The notes beneath the pieces are model-generated. The model had not been told where the DNA came from. It searched no databases and saw only the letters and a list, made by a program, of their open reading frames with translations. A DNA stretch of 64,000 nt, taken from contig NC_063450.1 in the NCBI RefSeq assembly GCF_020379485.1, positions 28,434,137-28,498,136 of the forward strand, read 5' to 3'. The stretch comes from Brassica napus (Eukaryota > Streptophyta > Magnoliopsida > Brassicales > Brassicaceae). Numbering within the stretch: the first letter of the stretch is position 1; each line of letters starts with the position of its first letter. A program made the translations under genes and the position numbers. Below, in pieces: positions 24,693 to 35,886 of this stretch.

Positions 24693-26217
24693 GATTATAT
24701 ATATGTCTTCCTTCTGGGATCTTTCGTCTCCACAACTACCTCAAAACTACAAAGAGACGAAGCCTGAAGCAAGAGTTGAGTAAGAAGGCAGAAGAAATGT
24801 ACAAAGGAGCAAACTGGAAAAGCAGAGGACGAGAATAATGAAGGCGGAAACTTTTTTTTTATAGTTGATAGTGACGTTTTAGGCAAGAAAGCTTTGTAGG
24901 GGTTTATTAGCATAGAGAAGAAAGCTCTGTTTTATGTCTTTTTCGGCATTATATTTAGGGGGCAGATTAGTTTCCTATATAGCTAAGGACTACGTTGAGC
25001 CGGTTGAGAGAGGATGAAGTCTTGAAACCAAATTGAGGTAATATAAAACGAATATTCTGTATAAGAAAATACATCATTCTTGTGCTTTTTGGTAAACTCA
25101 CTTCCAAAAGGATGTTTAAATAAAATTGGATACGTCACAAACATGCTAGTGGCAGTCTTGAGGCGGATGTGATAGAGACAGACACGTGATGTCTTTGGCC
25201 TCTTGTGAAGAGCATGATCTCAGTTTCTTGGCTTCCTATGAATCCATCCAATAAGCCAATAAAAATCTATCTTTCCTCTGGTGCGGTCTCGTTTAACATC
25301 AGAGTTTCGTCTGCGAGTAGATTGTCTACATTTGCAGAAAAATCAACAGCATAGAAGAATTCAAGATAACCAACATAATGAGATTGCGACTGTTGACTAT
25401 GGCACAAGCGGAGAGGATCAATGAAACTGCTGATATGTATATTATTTTAGTTTTCGGCAAGGAAATAATTTCATTTGATGTCGAAACAAATTTATAAAGT
25501 CACTACTAAACCTAATTATTACAAAAACAAATTTGTGCCATATACTAAAAACTAGCTAAGAAGTTAAGTTGACGATGGTTTTTTAAAACCTTTACTCGCT
25601 AACAGATTAGTAGTCCATTATTTTTTCACATGTAATGCAAATGTTACGCATCACTATCATATTTTATATATAAAACTATTCTAATTTACATCGCTTTATA
25701 AAAACCCAGAACTTTTCTTGACAGCTCTGAATCCATTGCCATCACATCTGGATATTATTTAAAAATTCTAAAAAATGATTAAATACAGTTTTGACCACAT
25801 TTATTCATGAACAAAATTTGGTGTGCACAGAAACAGGGACCAGGTGCAAGCGTATGTAATGAAAAACAAGAATTCTAGAATCTGATGAACATATTGAGAT
25901 ACTCTTTATACATTTAATGATACTACAATTAGAATGATATAGACAAAATTAGGTTGCATAGCTTTTAGCAGTTTGGAACATGTGCGTTGCGTTGTTGTCA
26001 GTTTTATCTGCTGAAATAGGTTCTTGGAGAAAAGAGACGGCGAGGGGAAAACATTCCTGAATACCCTTGGTAAAGCAAGACTGTGGATGGAGCGGTACTC
26101 AGGCATGATGAATCCTTCTCTCTCCTCCCTATTCCAGGTTTTTGATCCGCCATTGAACGTCCCATACTACACCAATTTACCAAATCCCCACAGACTTCTT
26201 CTTGCTGGGACTTCTGG
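24693..26217. other. Upstream region of the sugar transporter and spacer
   Basis: Contains the 5' UTR and promoter of the minus-strand transporter (an AAG-rich leader at 24760-24850). From 25000 to 26000 the sequence is unremarkable and AT-rich. A minus-strand open frame at 26004-26225 matches nothing I know. Confidence 0.4.
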
Positions 26218-26391
26218 GTGAGCAATGGAGACCGGGAGGCTAATGAGCATGTTTGAGTTGATAGAGAGCTTACTTAGATTGTTAAGCTCAAATCCAATTG
26301 AGTCTGGTAATCTGATGAGTTTGTTAAAGTTTTGCATTAAGTTCTTCCAAAGACCTGATAAAATCATAGAAAGTGAAGCATGTAAAAACAT
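26218..26391 (-). pseudogene. Fragment of a plant intracellular Ras-group LRR protein (PIRL)
   Basis: About 45 residues in one minus-strand frame ([20 protein letters not shown] then [16 protein letters not shown]) match the PIRL LRR pattern, nearest in my memory to PIRL6-8. Sequence on both sides no longer resembles LRRs and the frame soon reads into unrelated residues and a stop. It is a relic, with no start and no other repeats. Confidence 0.6.
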
Positions 26392-26557
26392 GTTTTCTTT
26401 GTTTTTGTTTGGGGTGTTGTGGGAGTTTTGTGAAAGTTATTGGGTCAAACCTGCAATGTTTGATAGATTTTCGGAGAGAAACAAGAAAGTATTAATAAGA
26501 GTATATAATACCAAAGGTTTTTTATTCAAAACTATTTAAAAGAATTTGGTCACTGAT

Positions 26558-26973
26558 AAATCTCAAAGGCAAATCTCCAAAATAGCATATTTCTAAGTTT
26601 ATATCACAAAAATAGCACTCAAAAACTAAAATGACCAAAATAACACCTTTCTAAGTTTATCCTTTGAAAATTTTAATTTTTTTATTTTTCAAAATTTGAA
26701 ATCTTATCCCAAAACCTCATTTCTCAACTCTAAACCCTAAACCCTAAACTCTAAACCCTAAACCCTAAACTCTAAACCCTAAACCCTAAACCCTAAACTC
26801 TAAACCCTAAACCCTAAACCCTAAATCCTAAACCCCACCCTTTAACTCTAAACCCTAAGTTTGTGACTTTTGATAAAACATTAAGTGCTATTTTTGTGAC
26901 TTTTGACCTTGAGTGCTAGTTTGGGAACAAAAACTTGATTTAGTGCTATTTTTGTCATTTTCTCAAATCTCAA
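26558..26973. mobile_element. Small MULE-like transposon with embedded telomere-like repeats (copy 1)
   Basis: Flanked by a perfect 9-bp duplication AAATCTCAA (26558-26566, 26965-26973), the size made by Mutator-like transposases. The 398-bp element starts AGGCAAATCTCCAAAATAGC and ends GTGCTATTTTTGTCATTTTC; the ends are imperfect inverted repeats sharing AAAATAGCAC. Subterminal copies of AAAATAGCAC recur inside both flanks. The centre, about 26735-26850, is an array of CCCTAAA mixed with CTCTAAA. No coding potential. A second copy lies at 35104-35548. Confidence 0.8.
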
Positions 26974-27867
26974 TACTCTTAGTTTTTTTTGGTCAAATCT
27001 CAATACTTTTCTAAAATTGTATAATACCAAAACTTTTGATTCAAATACTACAGCCGACAATTCTACCTACGTTATAAAGATTTGCGTCTGACTGCATTAT
27101 CCTAAACCGTCCTATGAAATCATTCATGTCTGATTCTGAGCCGCCTTATAAAATCTATTTTCTGACGGTAATTAAAAACATTTTTTCTAATATTCTGCAT
27201 AATTCGCGTTTTCTGTGGATTAAAATCTATACCTATCGGTGTAGAAGCATTAATGAATGAATGTTTGGTTAAACTACTTGATCAAAAGGGTTTACAAAAA
27301 CTAATTAAAGTTAAGAGTTGATTTTCTTTAAGATTTATTATTACTATTATTCAAAATTATAACTATAAAATATAATGTATAATTTCCATACCTAGTCATC
27401 TTTGAATACGAAGGAAGCTGTGTGACGTGGCGGGGTCTAAAGCTCTCTATCATTGCTTCCATCGGTCGCGAAAAAATAAATGATTTTCCCCGAAGTAAAT
27501 GCGAAAACCGGATCTTCAACTAAAAGATTCCCTCTTTGTATTCGAGATTGAACCCGACCCGGATCCGAATTTCAGTATTTGACCCAACCCAACTTCGGTG
27601 CTTGCTTCTCTTCTATTCGGCAAACTCCGTCAACAATTTAACCGGAACATCTCAAAGCGTTCGTGAAATAGTTTTAAATACTGATTGGCTGGGTTGTCGA
27701 TTTTGTATGAGTTGGCTGTCGGTGAAACGATCCGACCCGGGAGTGGAATCGGATATCATCATCAGGACCTCTAATCGAGAAGCAATTTATGGAATTAGGG
27801 CTTTTTGCGGGAGTGAAGGATTGATCCATAGAAGAAGAAGAAGAGGGGATTGATCTGAACAACAATC
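26974..27867. other. Upstream region of TT9
   Basis: AT-rich spacer followed by GC-richer promoter/5' UTR sequence (27390-27860). AAATCTCAATACT, which includes the transposon target site, recurs at about 26995. No gene seen. Confidence 0.4.
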
Positions 27868-30800
27868 ATGTGGTTCTCCTTCTTAAGACCCAGAGATCGT
27901 TTCTCCTTGCTCGAACTCAGGTTTTTAATTTCTGATCCTCTGTTTCCTTTACTTCCAATCAAACTCTTATGTGTTAAAACATTGTTTCTTAGAATTGGCA
28001 GTTAACATCTATTTAGTTAGGGTTGAATCTCTGATTGACTATTCTTGATCTTAGTGCACAACATTATATGCCTCAATAAGCATAAGTGTGTTTCATTTTT
28101 TTTGTGTAGGCATCTCACTGACCAGTTGACGAAAATTCAGATAGTGAACGACACCAATAAGGTCTGGCATAAGCTCTTTCATTTTATTTTTCTTTTAAGT
28201 TTTTGATCTTTTTTTTTCTGTTACATTATGATTATGAAGGACTTGGTTGTGGAGGCACTGAGATCAATCGCGGAGATATTAACTTATGGCGATCAGCATG
28301 ACCCCTCATTCTTTGAGTCAGTCTTCTCTCTGTCCAACACCCTTAATTTCCTATTAGCAGATTGCTTTTATTATTATAGCCGTTTTGTTGCGCAGATTTT
28401 TTATGGAGAAGCAAGTCATGGGAGAGTTTGTACGTATACTGAGGGTTAGCAAAACAGTTACAGTTTCTGTCCAGTTGTTGCAAACCATGAGTATTATGAT
28501 CCAGAACCTCACTAGTGAACAAGCCATCTGTGAGCTCCATCATTTTCTCTTTTTTCAAAATCTCATGACTATATATATATATATATATATATACTCTATT
28601 TATGATTTTTTTTTTTTTTTTTTGGAAACTCACTCACTGCAGACTACTTGTTCAGTAACGAATATGTAAACTATTTGATAACATATACATTTGACTTCCA
28701 ACATGAAGAGCTTCTATCTTACTACATATCCTTCCTAAGGTACATTTTTCTGATGATTGTTATCTCGACCTATCGAACTGTATCTGATAACTCTTTCTTT
28801 ATTGTAGAGCTGTTAGTGGGAAACTCAACAAGCATACAATATCGTTGCTTCTCAAGACTGAGAACGTGAGTATTCTTTATGTCCTTCATGGATAGTTTAT
28901 TCTGCCATATTTTTAATTCTGCGTTTCTGCTTCTAGGATGTTGTAGTTTCTTTTCCCCTTTATGTCCAAGGCATACAATTTGCATTTCATGAGGAGAACA
29001 TGATACGCACTGCAGTTCGTGCCCTGACTCTTAATGTATATCACGGTAAAAGTCATTTATTATACTTCTTTTGTTACTTGTATGATTAAAAATACCGAGA
29101 GCTTTTAGCATCTTTCTCTGATGCCCTTTAGTTTGTTTTTGCAGTTGGCGACGAATCTGTGAATGATTATGTAGTTAGTCAACCACACACCGAGTACTTT
29201 TCAAAATTAGTTTCGTTTTTCCAAAGGCAGTGCATGGATCTAAGCGCAATGGTGTTGAACACGCTAAAGTAAGGTTCAGTGAATTTTAAGAGCTTGTAGA
29301 ATTTTTTTCATTTCTTCTCACAACCACCTTCCTGTTTTATCTTCGGTAAAGGAGCCCATCCCCAGAATCGGGGGGAAAACTGTTTTCTGCCGTTGATGGG
29401 ATTGAGGACACATTGTACTACTTTAGTGATGTTATCTCTGCTGGCATACCTGATATCGAGAGGCTTGTAACTGATCACATTCTCCAGCATCTAACTCTCC
29501 CACTTCTTCTCCCCTCTCTCTGCTCTGAGGCTGTAAATGTACAAACTATCACCTTTTCATCTTAATTTCCTTTTCAGCGTTGAATTATATTTTTCCTGAT
29601 TTGCTACTTTTGTTAGCCTTGTTAGTTTTGAGTATCTCCGAAAGTACCATCTCTTATTTCAGTAAAACATTGTTTTGTTTTTTGTTGTTGATTCAGGATT
29701 TATCAGTGGATCCTGTCACTTCTCTCTATCTGATTTGCTGCATCCTCCGGATAGTTAAAATAAAAGATTTGGCAAATATAACTGCTGCTACTCTTTTCTG
29801 CCCTGTTAAGGCTTTCATTTCAAGTTCGCTAGTAAAACCTAATAGTAGCCTGGCTCCTGAACGCCCTAGATTTGGGAATGGTCATCCAGACAATGGTGTT
29901 GCTGAGGAAGCAGATCAACAGTGTTCAAGCACTGAAGTCTTGAATGAGGATGGAGATTGCAATGAAAATACTACGAAAACTACCTTCAACAATTCGCATA
30001 TTACATTTAGGTAACATGTTAGCTTAATAAAACCTGCATGAAGTTGATATAGTTACTTTTTACTTTCCTTAAGCTGTGTATGTATGATGATGTCTTAATA
30101 TTTTTTCTATCTCTTATTCTTTTTGTTACTACTAGGGAGACTTTACTTCAATATATTTCTGAGGGAGATGATGTGCAAGCTCAGGGTTCCTTGTTTGTGC
30201 TAGCCACTTTGTTGCAGACAAAAGGTATTTGCAGTGGTGTTGTTGGTGCAGATTCTTCAGTCTTGCCTTTTTCTGGTTTTGATGTTTTTACATTCTCTTT
30301 CGATAGAACTTGAAGAGTCTGTGCTAGATGCTTTCGGCATTCTTCCTCAGCGTAAGCAGCACAAAAAACTTCTACTGGTGAGTTTCTGTCAAGGCAAATT
30401 GTATCTGCATGGAGCCTGTTACTAATACTTTTTTTTTTTTGCATGGATCAAAAAATATCCTGTACTTATTGGGTAGCCCCATCTTTATCTTATTGAAAAC
30501 TTAATTTGGTAGTGTTACCTCTGACAGCAATCTTTGGTTGGGGAGGACTCTGGTGAAGAACAACTGTTTTCACCGCAAAATGGATCTATGAGAGATGGCT
30601 TAACTAGCGAACTTGATTGGTGTCTACGGAAGCTGGAGGTACGTCTCTGCATCTCTTAAAATGTCTTCCCTTCCGTCTCTTTGGTCTTGTGTTATACGGT
30701 CATTGACTTATTCAAGTAACTTTAACAGGAGCAGTTTGGAGTTTGCTGTTCATTGCATGGGGCGGCAATGTGCCCCCGTGTACATAGACATCAGGTAATA

Positions 30801-32475
30801 TTATGAATTGTTGTAGTTGTTTCTGAAATTTCATCTGCTAAAGCCTAGGTCCTTTTTCATCACATTGCAAAAGTTATTGTCTTGAATTAAAAAATGTGGT
30901 GTAGGTGGTGGATGCATTGGTGAGTCTTCTCTGCCGTGAAAACATATCTGCAGAAACATTATGGGATGGAGGATGGCTTTTACGCCAATTGCTTCCTTAT
31001 AGCGAGGCAGAATTTAATCGCAAACATCTCAAGATGCTGAATGTATGTTTCTTTCTTCTGTTTGATATTGTTTCTGTCTTTCTCCCTCCTGACCACTTAC
31101 CAAGTTCCTGCTGATATCATCAGGATTCATACGAGAAATGCAAAGATGCACTAACCCAGGAGATCAAAGGTACATGGCCTGATCTACTCATCAGGGTACT
31201 GCTTGATGAATGGAAAAAATGCAAAAAAGGCAAGTAAATAAAGCAAAATGCGTTTGTATATGTTAGATTATAGTAAAGAGTGTATTCAATACCTTGTATC
31301 TTCTGTCTAACAGTGATCGAAGCTCCATCCCCTCAAAAAGAGCCTAAATCTGTTATTCTCCAGCTGGATAGATCCGCTTGTAATGGTAGAGTCTTTGTTT
31401 TACATATTGCGCTGGCTAGCTGATAATAAATGTTGAATGATATCATTGTGTTTGCATACCAGCATACCAGTAACAACTGATTGTTTTTACAGAAAACACT
31501 GTTAGCGAATCATCATTCACAGCAGGTGAAAAATTGTGCGAGGTGGTAAAGGTTCGTCCATTATGTTCCCTTTAGGTTTATATGGAAAGTTCTTATCAGC
31601 GCTTGTCTTTAATGAATATGCTACAAACATCTGATAATGGAGCCCTTTACTCCTTAAGGTTTTTGTGCTTCTTCATCAACTCAAGATCTTCTCGCTTGGT
31701 AGGCCCTTGCCAGAGCAGCCTCCTATCCATCCTCCTGCCGACAGATCTGAAACGTCTCGTGCCACAACTGCTGGTTTGGACCTTACGGTCCCCAAACCTG
31801 GCACCGAAGTGAAGCTAGGTTAGTACGCGATGCTCTTATGCTTGCTTGCTTTGGTACTACATCAATAATTAGTTGAAAATTTCTATCGGTGCAGTTGATG
31901 CTGTACCCTGTAGGATAGCTTTTGAAAGAGGAAAGGAGCGCAATTTCTCGTTTCTAGCATTATCATCATCATCCGGTGTGTCTGGGTGGATTGTCCTTGC
32001 TGAAGAATCACTTTTGAAGCCAGATCATGGAACCGTCCGTGTTACCGCACCTTTAGCCGGCTGCAATGTACATACTCTCCTCTTTTAACGAAACTGCTTT
32101 GTAAAAAAATCACACACAAGGACATGTATAATTGATGTTTTTTTTTTTGTTGGTTTTCAGCCGCGAATAGATGAAAAGCACCCAAAATGGCTACACTTGA
32201 GAATCCGACCATCGACGTTACCTTTCTTGGATCCAACAAAGCGAGGAGTCTATGAGAAGCTCAAGTCAAAAGGCCTAGTAGACGGGAGATGGACATTAGC
32301 ATTCAGAGACGATGACTCTTGTAGCTCTGCTTGCTCAATGGTTTTACACGAGATCGATCTACAATGCAGAGAGGTTGAAAGAAGGTTAAAGTCATTGTTT
32401 GACCTTGACAGAAACCAGCAAGATCAATCAAACGTTACTTCACATGCATTCTCTTCATCAACTTCTTCCAGCTGA
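27868..32475 (+). CDS. TT9: TT9/GFS9, CLEC16A-like endomembrane trafficking protein
   Basis: Twenty-one exons join in one frame from ATG 27868 to stop 32473-32475 and give about 854 residues. The N-terminal FPL domain reads MWFSFLRPRDRFSLLEL, SIAEILTYGDQHDPSFF, FFMEKQVMGEFVRIL; the middle (VGDESVNDYVVS, YYFSDVISAGIPDI) and C-terminal half (ELDWCLRKLEEQF, WLHLRIRPS) follow the plant CLEC16A pattern. I recognise it as the orthologue of Arabidopsis At3g28430, a peripheral membrane protein at the Golgi needed for vacuole formation, protein sorting and flavonoid accumulation in the seed coat. Most introns are GT-AG; the one after exon 16 starts GCAAGT at 31230. A Ser-rich tail ends the protein. 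No lesion seen. Confidence 0.92.
31230..31313 (+). other. GC-AG intron in TT9
   Basis: The reading frame requires splicing after AAAAAAG at 31229, and the intron then begins GCAAGT, the strongest form of the minor GC donor class, and ends TAACAG at 31313. Splicing one base later or at another GT breaks the frame. Confidence 0.8.
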
Positions 32476-32902
32476 TGTCATTTTGCATTGAATTCTAAAT
32501 GAATTTATGAATGCACTCTTAGAGCAGTTTCCATGATTCTTTCATATCTCTGCAATTTTTTGTTTGTTTTGTTTTGTTTATTTTCTTCTTCCTCTTTGGA
32601 ATGGCTTTAAATGTAATATCACTTGTATATTTGAATCAAATTTGTTACAGTTGACCATCTGGAGGGAATAGATGACAAGAGGGAGAGGATGAAAGAATTG
32701 CTCACCTATTCACTATTAAGTTTCACTTGCCACCTATGAACTGTGTATTTGAATCAAATTTGTTACACCCATTCACCATATGTCTGAGGAATCTAAGTGT
32801 TTGTTTTCACTTATGTTCATCTTTTATCGGTATTTTTTGTTTGTTTTACATGCAATTACTATGTCTGACATTGCAAGTGTCATCTTGACCTGTTGAAACG
32901 TT
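32476..32902. other. 3' region of TT9
   Basis: 3' UTR and spacer. A direct repeat TATTTGAATCAAATTTGTTA occurs at about 32627 and 32746, enclosing roughly 97 bp. Confidence 0.5.
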
Positions 32903-33298
32903 TGCATATGTGAAGAACAGGTGGGAGAAGAGTTCATGGGGTCGGAAGCTAATAGTGCAGAAGAGAAGAGCTGCCCTCAATGAGATTGATAGGTTCAAGA
33001 TCATGTTGGCCAAAATCCAGGTCAGTGTCCATCTCTGTTTTACTGCAACGAGTGATCCCTCATCTGCCATACTCGGAAGATAGATAGATGTTAGATCAAT
33101 TAACTTGTTATATCTTAGGAGAAATGTCAAACCTCAAAACTAGTTACATGTTTCTAATGCTAATGCTAATAAACTCAGTTATTTACCTGTCTTACTTAAA
33201 TCACTCAATTCAATAGATTTTCATGTGTTGTAATTGTGTTGTGAGGCAGGAGCTTGCAAAGCTCAAGAAAGAGATCACCGCTTTGATGTTTTTCTAGA
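32903..33298 (+). pseudogene. C-terminal fragment of 60S ribosomal protein L14 (eL14)
   Basis: Two blocks match the end of plant RPL14: 32912-33018 ([20 protein letters not shown] and the [10 protein letters not shown] motif) and 33238-33298 (VVRQELAKLKKEI then stop). Between them is about 220 bp that looks like an intron (CCAG|GTCAGT ... GAGGCAG) but would lose or alter the Ala-Gly before VVRQ. The N-terminal two-thirds of the protein is absent. As the fragment seems to keep an intron it is a duplicated piece of a gene rather than a processed pseudogene. Confidence 0.7.
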
Positions 33299-33581
33299 AG
33301 ATCATACAACATCAGTTTTATCTTTGGTACAAGTTTGAACAGTTTTGCAAATGATAGCTCAGAACTTGAAACCTTTTTAATGGTTTTAAGAAATTTATTG
33401 CCCTCTTTTGAATTTGTTATCTGAATAAAAAAAAAACAAAAACAAAGTGAATATTAGGTTGAAACTATAAACTGATAGCAGAGACTGTAGAGCATTCTTA
33501 GTTCACAAAACTCAACAATAAGTAAAATTCTAAAGATGTTCTTTACTTGAAACTCAATCAGATGTTGGTGTGGTTTAGGTC

Positions 33582-34880
33582 TCACCAAGCTTTCATCCTC
33601 TTGCTACCCTTTGGTCTTGCAATAGGAGCATCCATGGCTGTCATTCTCTTATTGTACTTTTGTCGTAGAAAAACATTAGAAACCCAAGGGTCACTCCAAT
33701 CTTTTGTTTCATCTTTTTTGTTTTTGCCACCATATGTTGTATCCTCTTTGACAAGGTGAGTCCACTTAGTTCCTCCACTCCGACCAAATTTCTTCACCTG
33801 CATGACTTCTCGCAGAACTGACTTGTCCAGCTTATCTACTCCTGTTGGAGCAGAGTAATCGCGCTGATATATATCATCTGTTTCATCAGATCCTTGCTCT
33901 TGGAAGTAGGCACCCTTGTGGTAGTATCTTTGCATAAACTTCCACTTGTTTTTCGGTTTTTCTGATGATGATGGCTTGGGATTGTTATCCCTCCCACATT
34001 CTTTCCTCTCCTCTTCTGTCATGTTCCTCAACTTGTCTACCTCTTCCTTCTCTCTCAACATAGCTCCCCTTGCTTCTTTCTCTCTCTTGATCTTACCAAG
34101 TTCCCTTGTCTTCCAAGCTTCGTACTCTTCAGCTTCATTGGTCTCATCATCAGTCTCAACATCTCCAAGATCTGCTTCTTCTTCCAGTTGCACGTTCTTG
34201 CGTCTCTCTTCCTCTTTTCTGACTTCCGCAACCACTATTGCCTTGGTCTCAATCTTCCTCATCTCAAGTTTCTTCTTTGCTAGTTCCTCAAGAGCTTCTT
34301 CTTCAGCCTCCATCCTCTCACGTTCTGCTATTGTCTCCCTAACAGCTTTAGGCACAAAGACAGGTTTCATCATGTATATACCGAACATCTCGTATTCTGA
34401 ATCAGTCTCGTACTCTGACTCCTCTTCCTCTTGCACCTCTTCTTCATCTTCATCTTCTAGAGGAGGCATTAGATCAGCCTCCTCTCGAGTTCTTTTAAGA
34501 TTCTTTTCTCTAATTCTGCTTCTTCTTTCTTCCAGTGCATCTACATCTTCTTCCTCCTTTTCTTGATTCCTCAACTCTTCTTCTTCTGTAGACACAACCT
34601 CAGCCGCCTCTCTAACTCGCCGATGATCAGCTCTAACTTGACCTAAACGGCGTAGCCTTGGATCATCATTCTTATTCCTCTCCAACTCATCATCCAAGAC
34701 ATCAACCTTCTTCTTCTTGTGCTTCCCAACATGATCATCATCATCATCATCATGATCTTCCTTGGCCCACTCGGGAGCTTTTCCAGGCCAATATCTCCCC
34801 ACTCTAGTCTGACCAATCCCACCTTGTAGTTTTGCCCTAGTCGCTAGTGCAACATCTCTAACTCCTGCTGTGACCGACAT
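33582..34880 (-). CDS. MFAP1: Microfibrillar-associated protein 1 homologue (spliceosome component MFAP1)
   Basis: A single uninterrupted minus-strand frame of 432 residues from ATG 34880 to stop 33582-33584; the frame extends upstream only through non-ATG codons, so I chose this start. N-terminus SVTAGVRDVALATRAKLQGG and GQTRVGRYWPGKAPEW, a long Glu/Arg/Lys-rich coiled-coil middle, then KNKWKFMQRYYHKGAYFQE, DYSAPTGVDKLDKSVLREVM and KKFGRSGGTKWTHL, ending with the DPW and RMTAMDAPIARPKGSKR box, all typical of MFAP1. The family is part of the spliceosomal B complex and acts in pre-mRNA splicing in the nucleus. Full length; Arabidopsis has two near-identical genes (At4g08580, At5g17900). The plus-strand frame at 33946-34566 is its shadow. 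Confidence 0.93.
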   Translation of the reverse strand: MSVTAGVRDVALATRAKLQGGIGQTRVGRYWPGKAPEWAKEDHDDDDDDHVGKHKKKKVDVLDDELERNKNDDPRLRRLGQVRADHRRVREAAEVVSTEEEELRNQEKEEEDVDALEERRSRIREKNLKRTREEADLMPPLEDEDEEEVQEEEESEYETDSEYEMFGIYMMKPVFVPKAVRETIAERERMEAEEEALEELAKKKLEMRKIETKAIVVAEVRKEEERRKNVQLEEEADLGDVETDDETNEAEEYEAWKTRELGKIKREKEARGAMLREKEEVDKLRNMTEEERKECGRDNNPKPSSSEKPKNKWKFMQRYYHKGAYFQEQGSDETDDIYQRDYSAPTGVDKLDKSVLREVMQVKKFGRSGGTKWTHLVKEDTTYGGKNKKDETKDWSDPWVSNVFLRQKYNKRMTAMDAPIARPKGSKRMKAW

Positions 34881-35103
34881 CTTTTGCACAATCAAACTCA
34901 GTTTAATGTCTTTACTCAGATAGAAACACAATGACAAGAAACTCAGTTTATATTGCCAACGAAAGCCCTAATCTCGAAACTGGGTGAAACGTTAACTCAG
35001 TTTAGAAAATCTGAAAGGTCGTATGATTTGTTCTCATATGTGCATTACGTATATTTATAGCTAAAAATTTTATCCTGATTAAAAAGCAATTGTTAGAAAG
35101 GAA

Positions 35104-35548
35104 ATTTAACTAGGACAAATCTCCAAAATAGCACATTTCTAAGTTTATATCACAAAAATAGCACTCCAAAACTAAAATGACCAAAATAGCAACTTTCTAA
35201 GTTTAGCCTTTAAAAATTTTAATTTTTTTATTTTTCAAAATTTGAAATCTTATCCCCAAAACCTCATTTCTCAACTCTAAACCCTAAACCTTAAACTCTA
35301 AACCCTAAACCCTAAACCCTAAACTCTAAACCCTAAACTCTAAACTCTAAACCCTAAACCCTAAACTCTAAACCCTAAACCCTAAACCCTAAACCCTAAA
35401 TCCTAAACCCCACCTTTTAACTCTAAACCCTAAGTTTGTGACTTTTGATAAAACATTAAGTGTTATTTTTGTGACTTTTGACCTTGAGTGCTAGTTTGGG
35501 AATAAAAATTTGATTTAGTGCTATTTTTGTCTTTTTCTCATTTAACTA
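35104..35548. mobile_element. Small MULE-like transposon with embedded telomere-like repeats (copy 2)
   Basis: Flanked by a perfect 9-bp duplication ATTTAACTA (35104-35112 and 35540-35548). The 427-bp element starts GGACAAATCTCCAAAATAGC and ends GTGCTATTTTTGTCTTTTTC, nearly identical to copy 1 at 26567-26964 along its length but with a longer central CCCTAAA/CTCTAAA array (about 35275-35405). The different 9-bp duplications show two independent insertions. Confidence 0.8.
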
Positions 35549-35886
35549 ATCAATTCCTATTTTCTTATTGGATACTGAACGTGATTTCCTTTTTCTAAGG
35601 GTTACGTTTTTTCTTTTTATTTTATTTTTATACTTAAAAGATAAATACGTAGTTGATTTCTTGTCGGTCAAGGAACCTTTCCTTTTCCCTAACTTATGGG
35701 GTTTAGGAATTATCTGTGAGCGTGTTTAAAAAAAAAAAGGAATTATCTGCGAGTTTCACAAGAAAAAAAAAGGGAATTTTCTGTGTTATTTGTCAATATA
35801 TAAAGTCAAAAAGTAAGATCTTATGTAAGCTATAAAATTCTTTGCTTTGGTCCAAAAACGCAACCCTAAAACATCATCAAGAGGCG
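35549..35886. other. Upstream region of the SNF2 gene
   Basis: AT-rich with poly-A runs. A TATAAA-like word lies at about 35831, some 55 bp before the chosen ATG. Confidence 0.4.

Noticed and set aside
26004..26225. Minus-strand open frame next to the PIRL fragment
   Set aside because: Does not continue the LRR pattern and is not recognised; likely chance.
26735..26850. Telomere-like repeats as a sign of a chromosome end or fusion
   Set aside because: The tract lies inside a transposon with 9-bp target duplications, repeated at 35.3 kb.
33946..34566. Plus-strand open frame of 206 codons, Ser-rich
   Set aside because: It is the antisense shadow of the Glu/Lys-rich MFAP1 coding region; no independent start context or homology.
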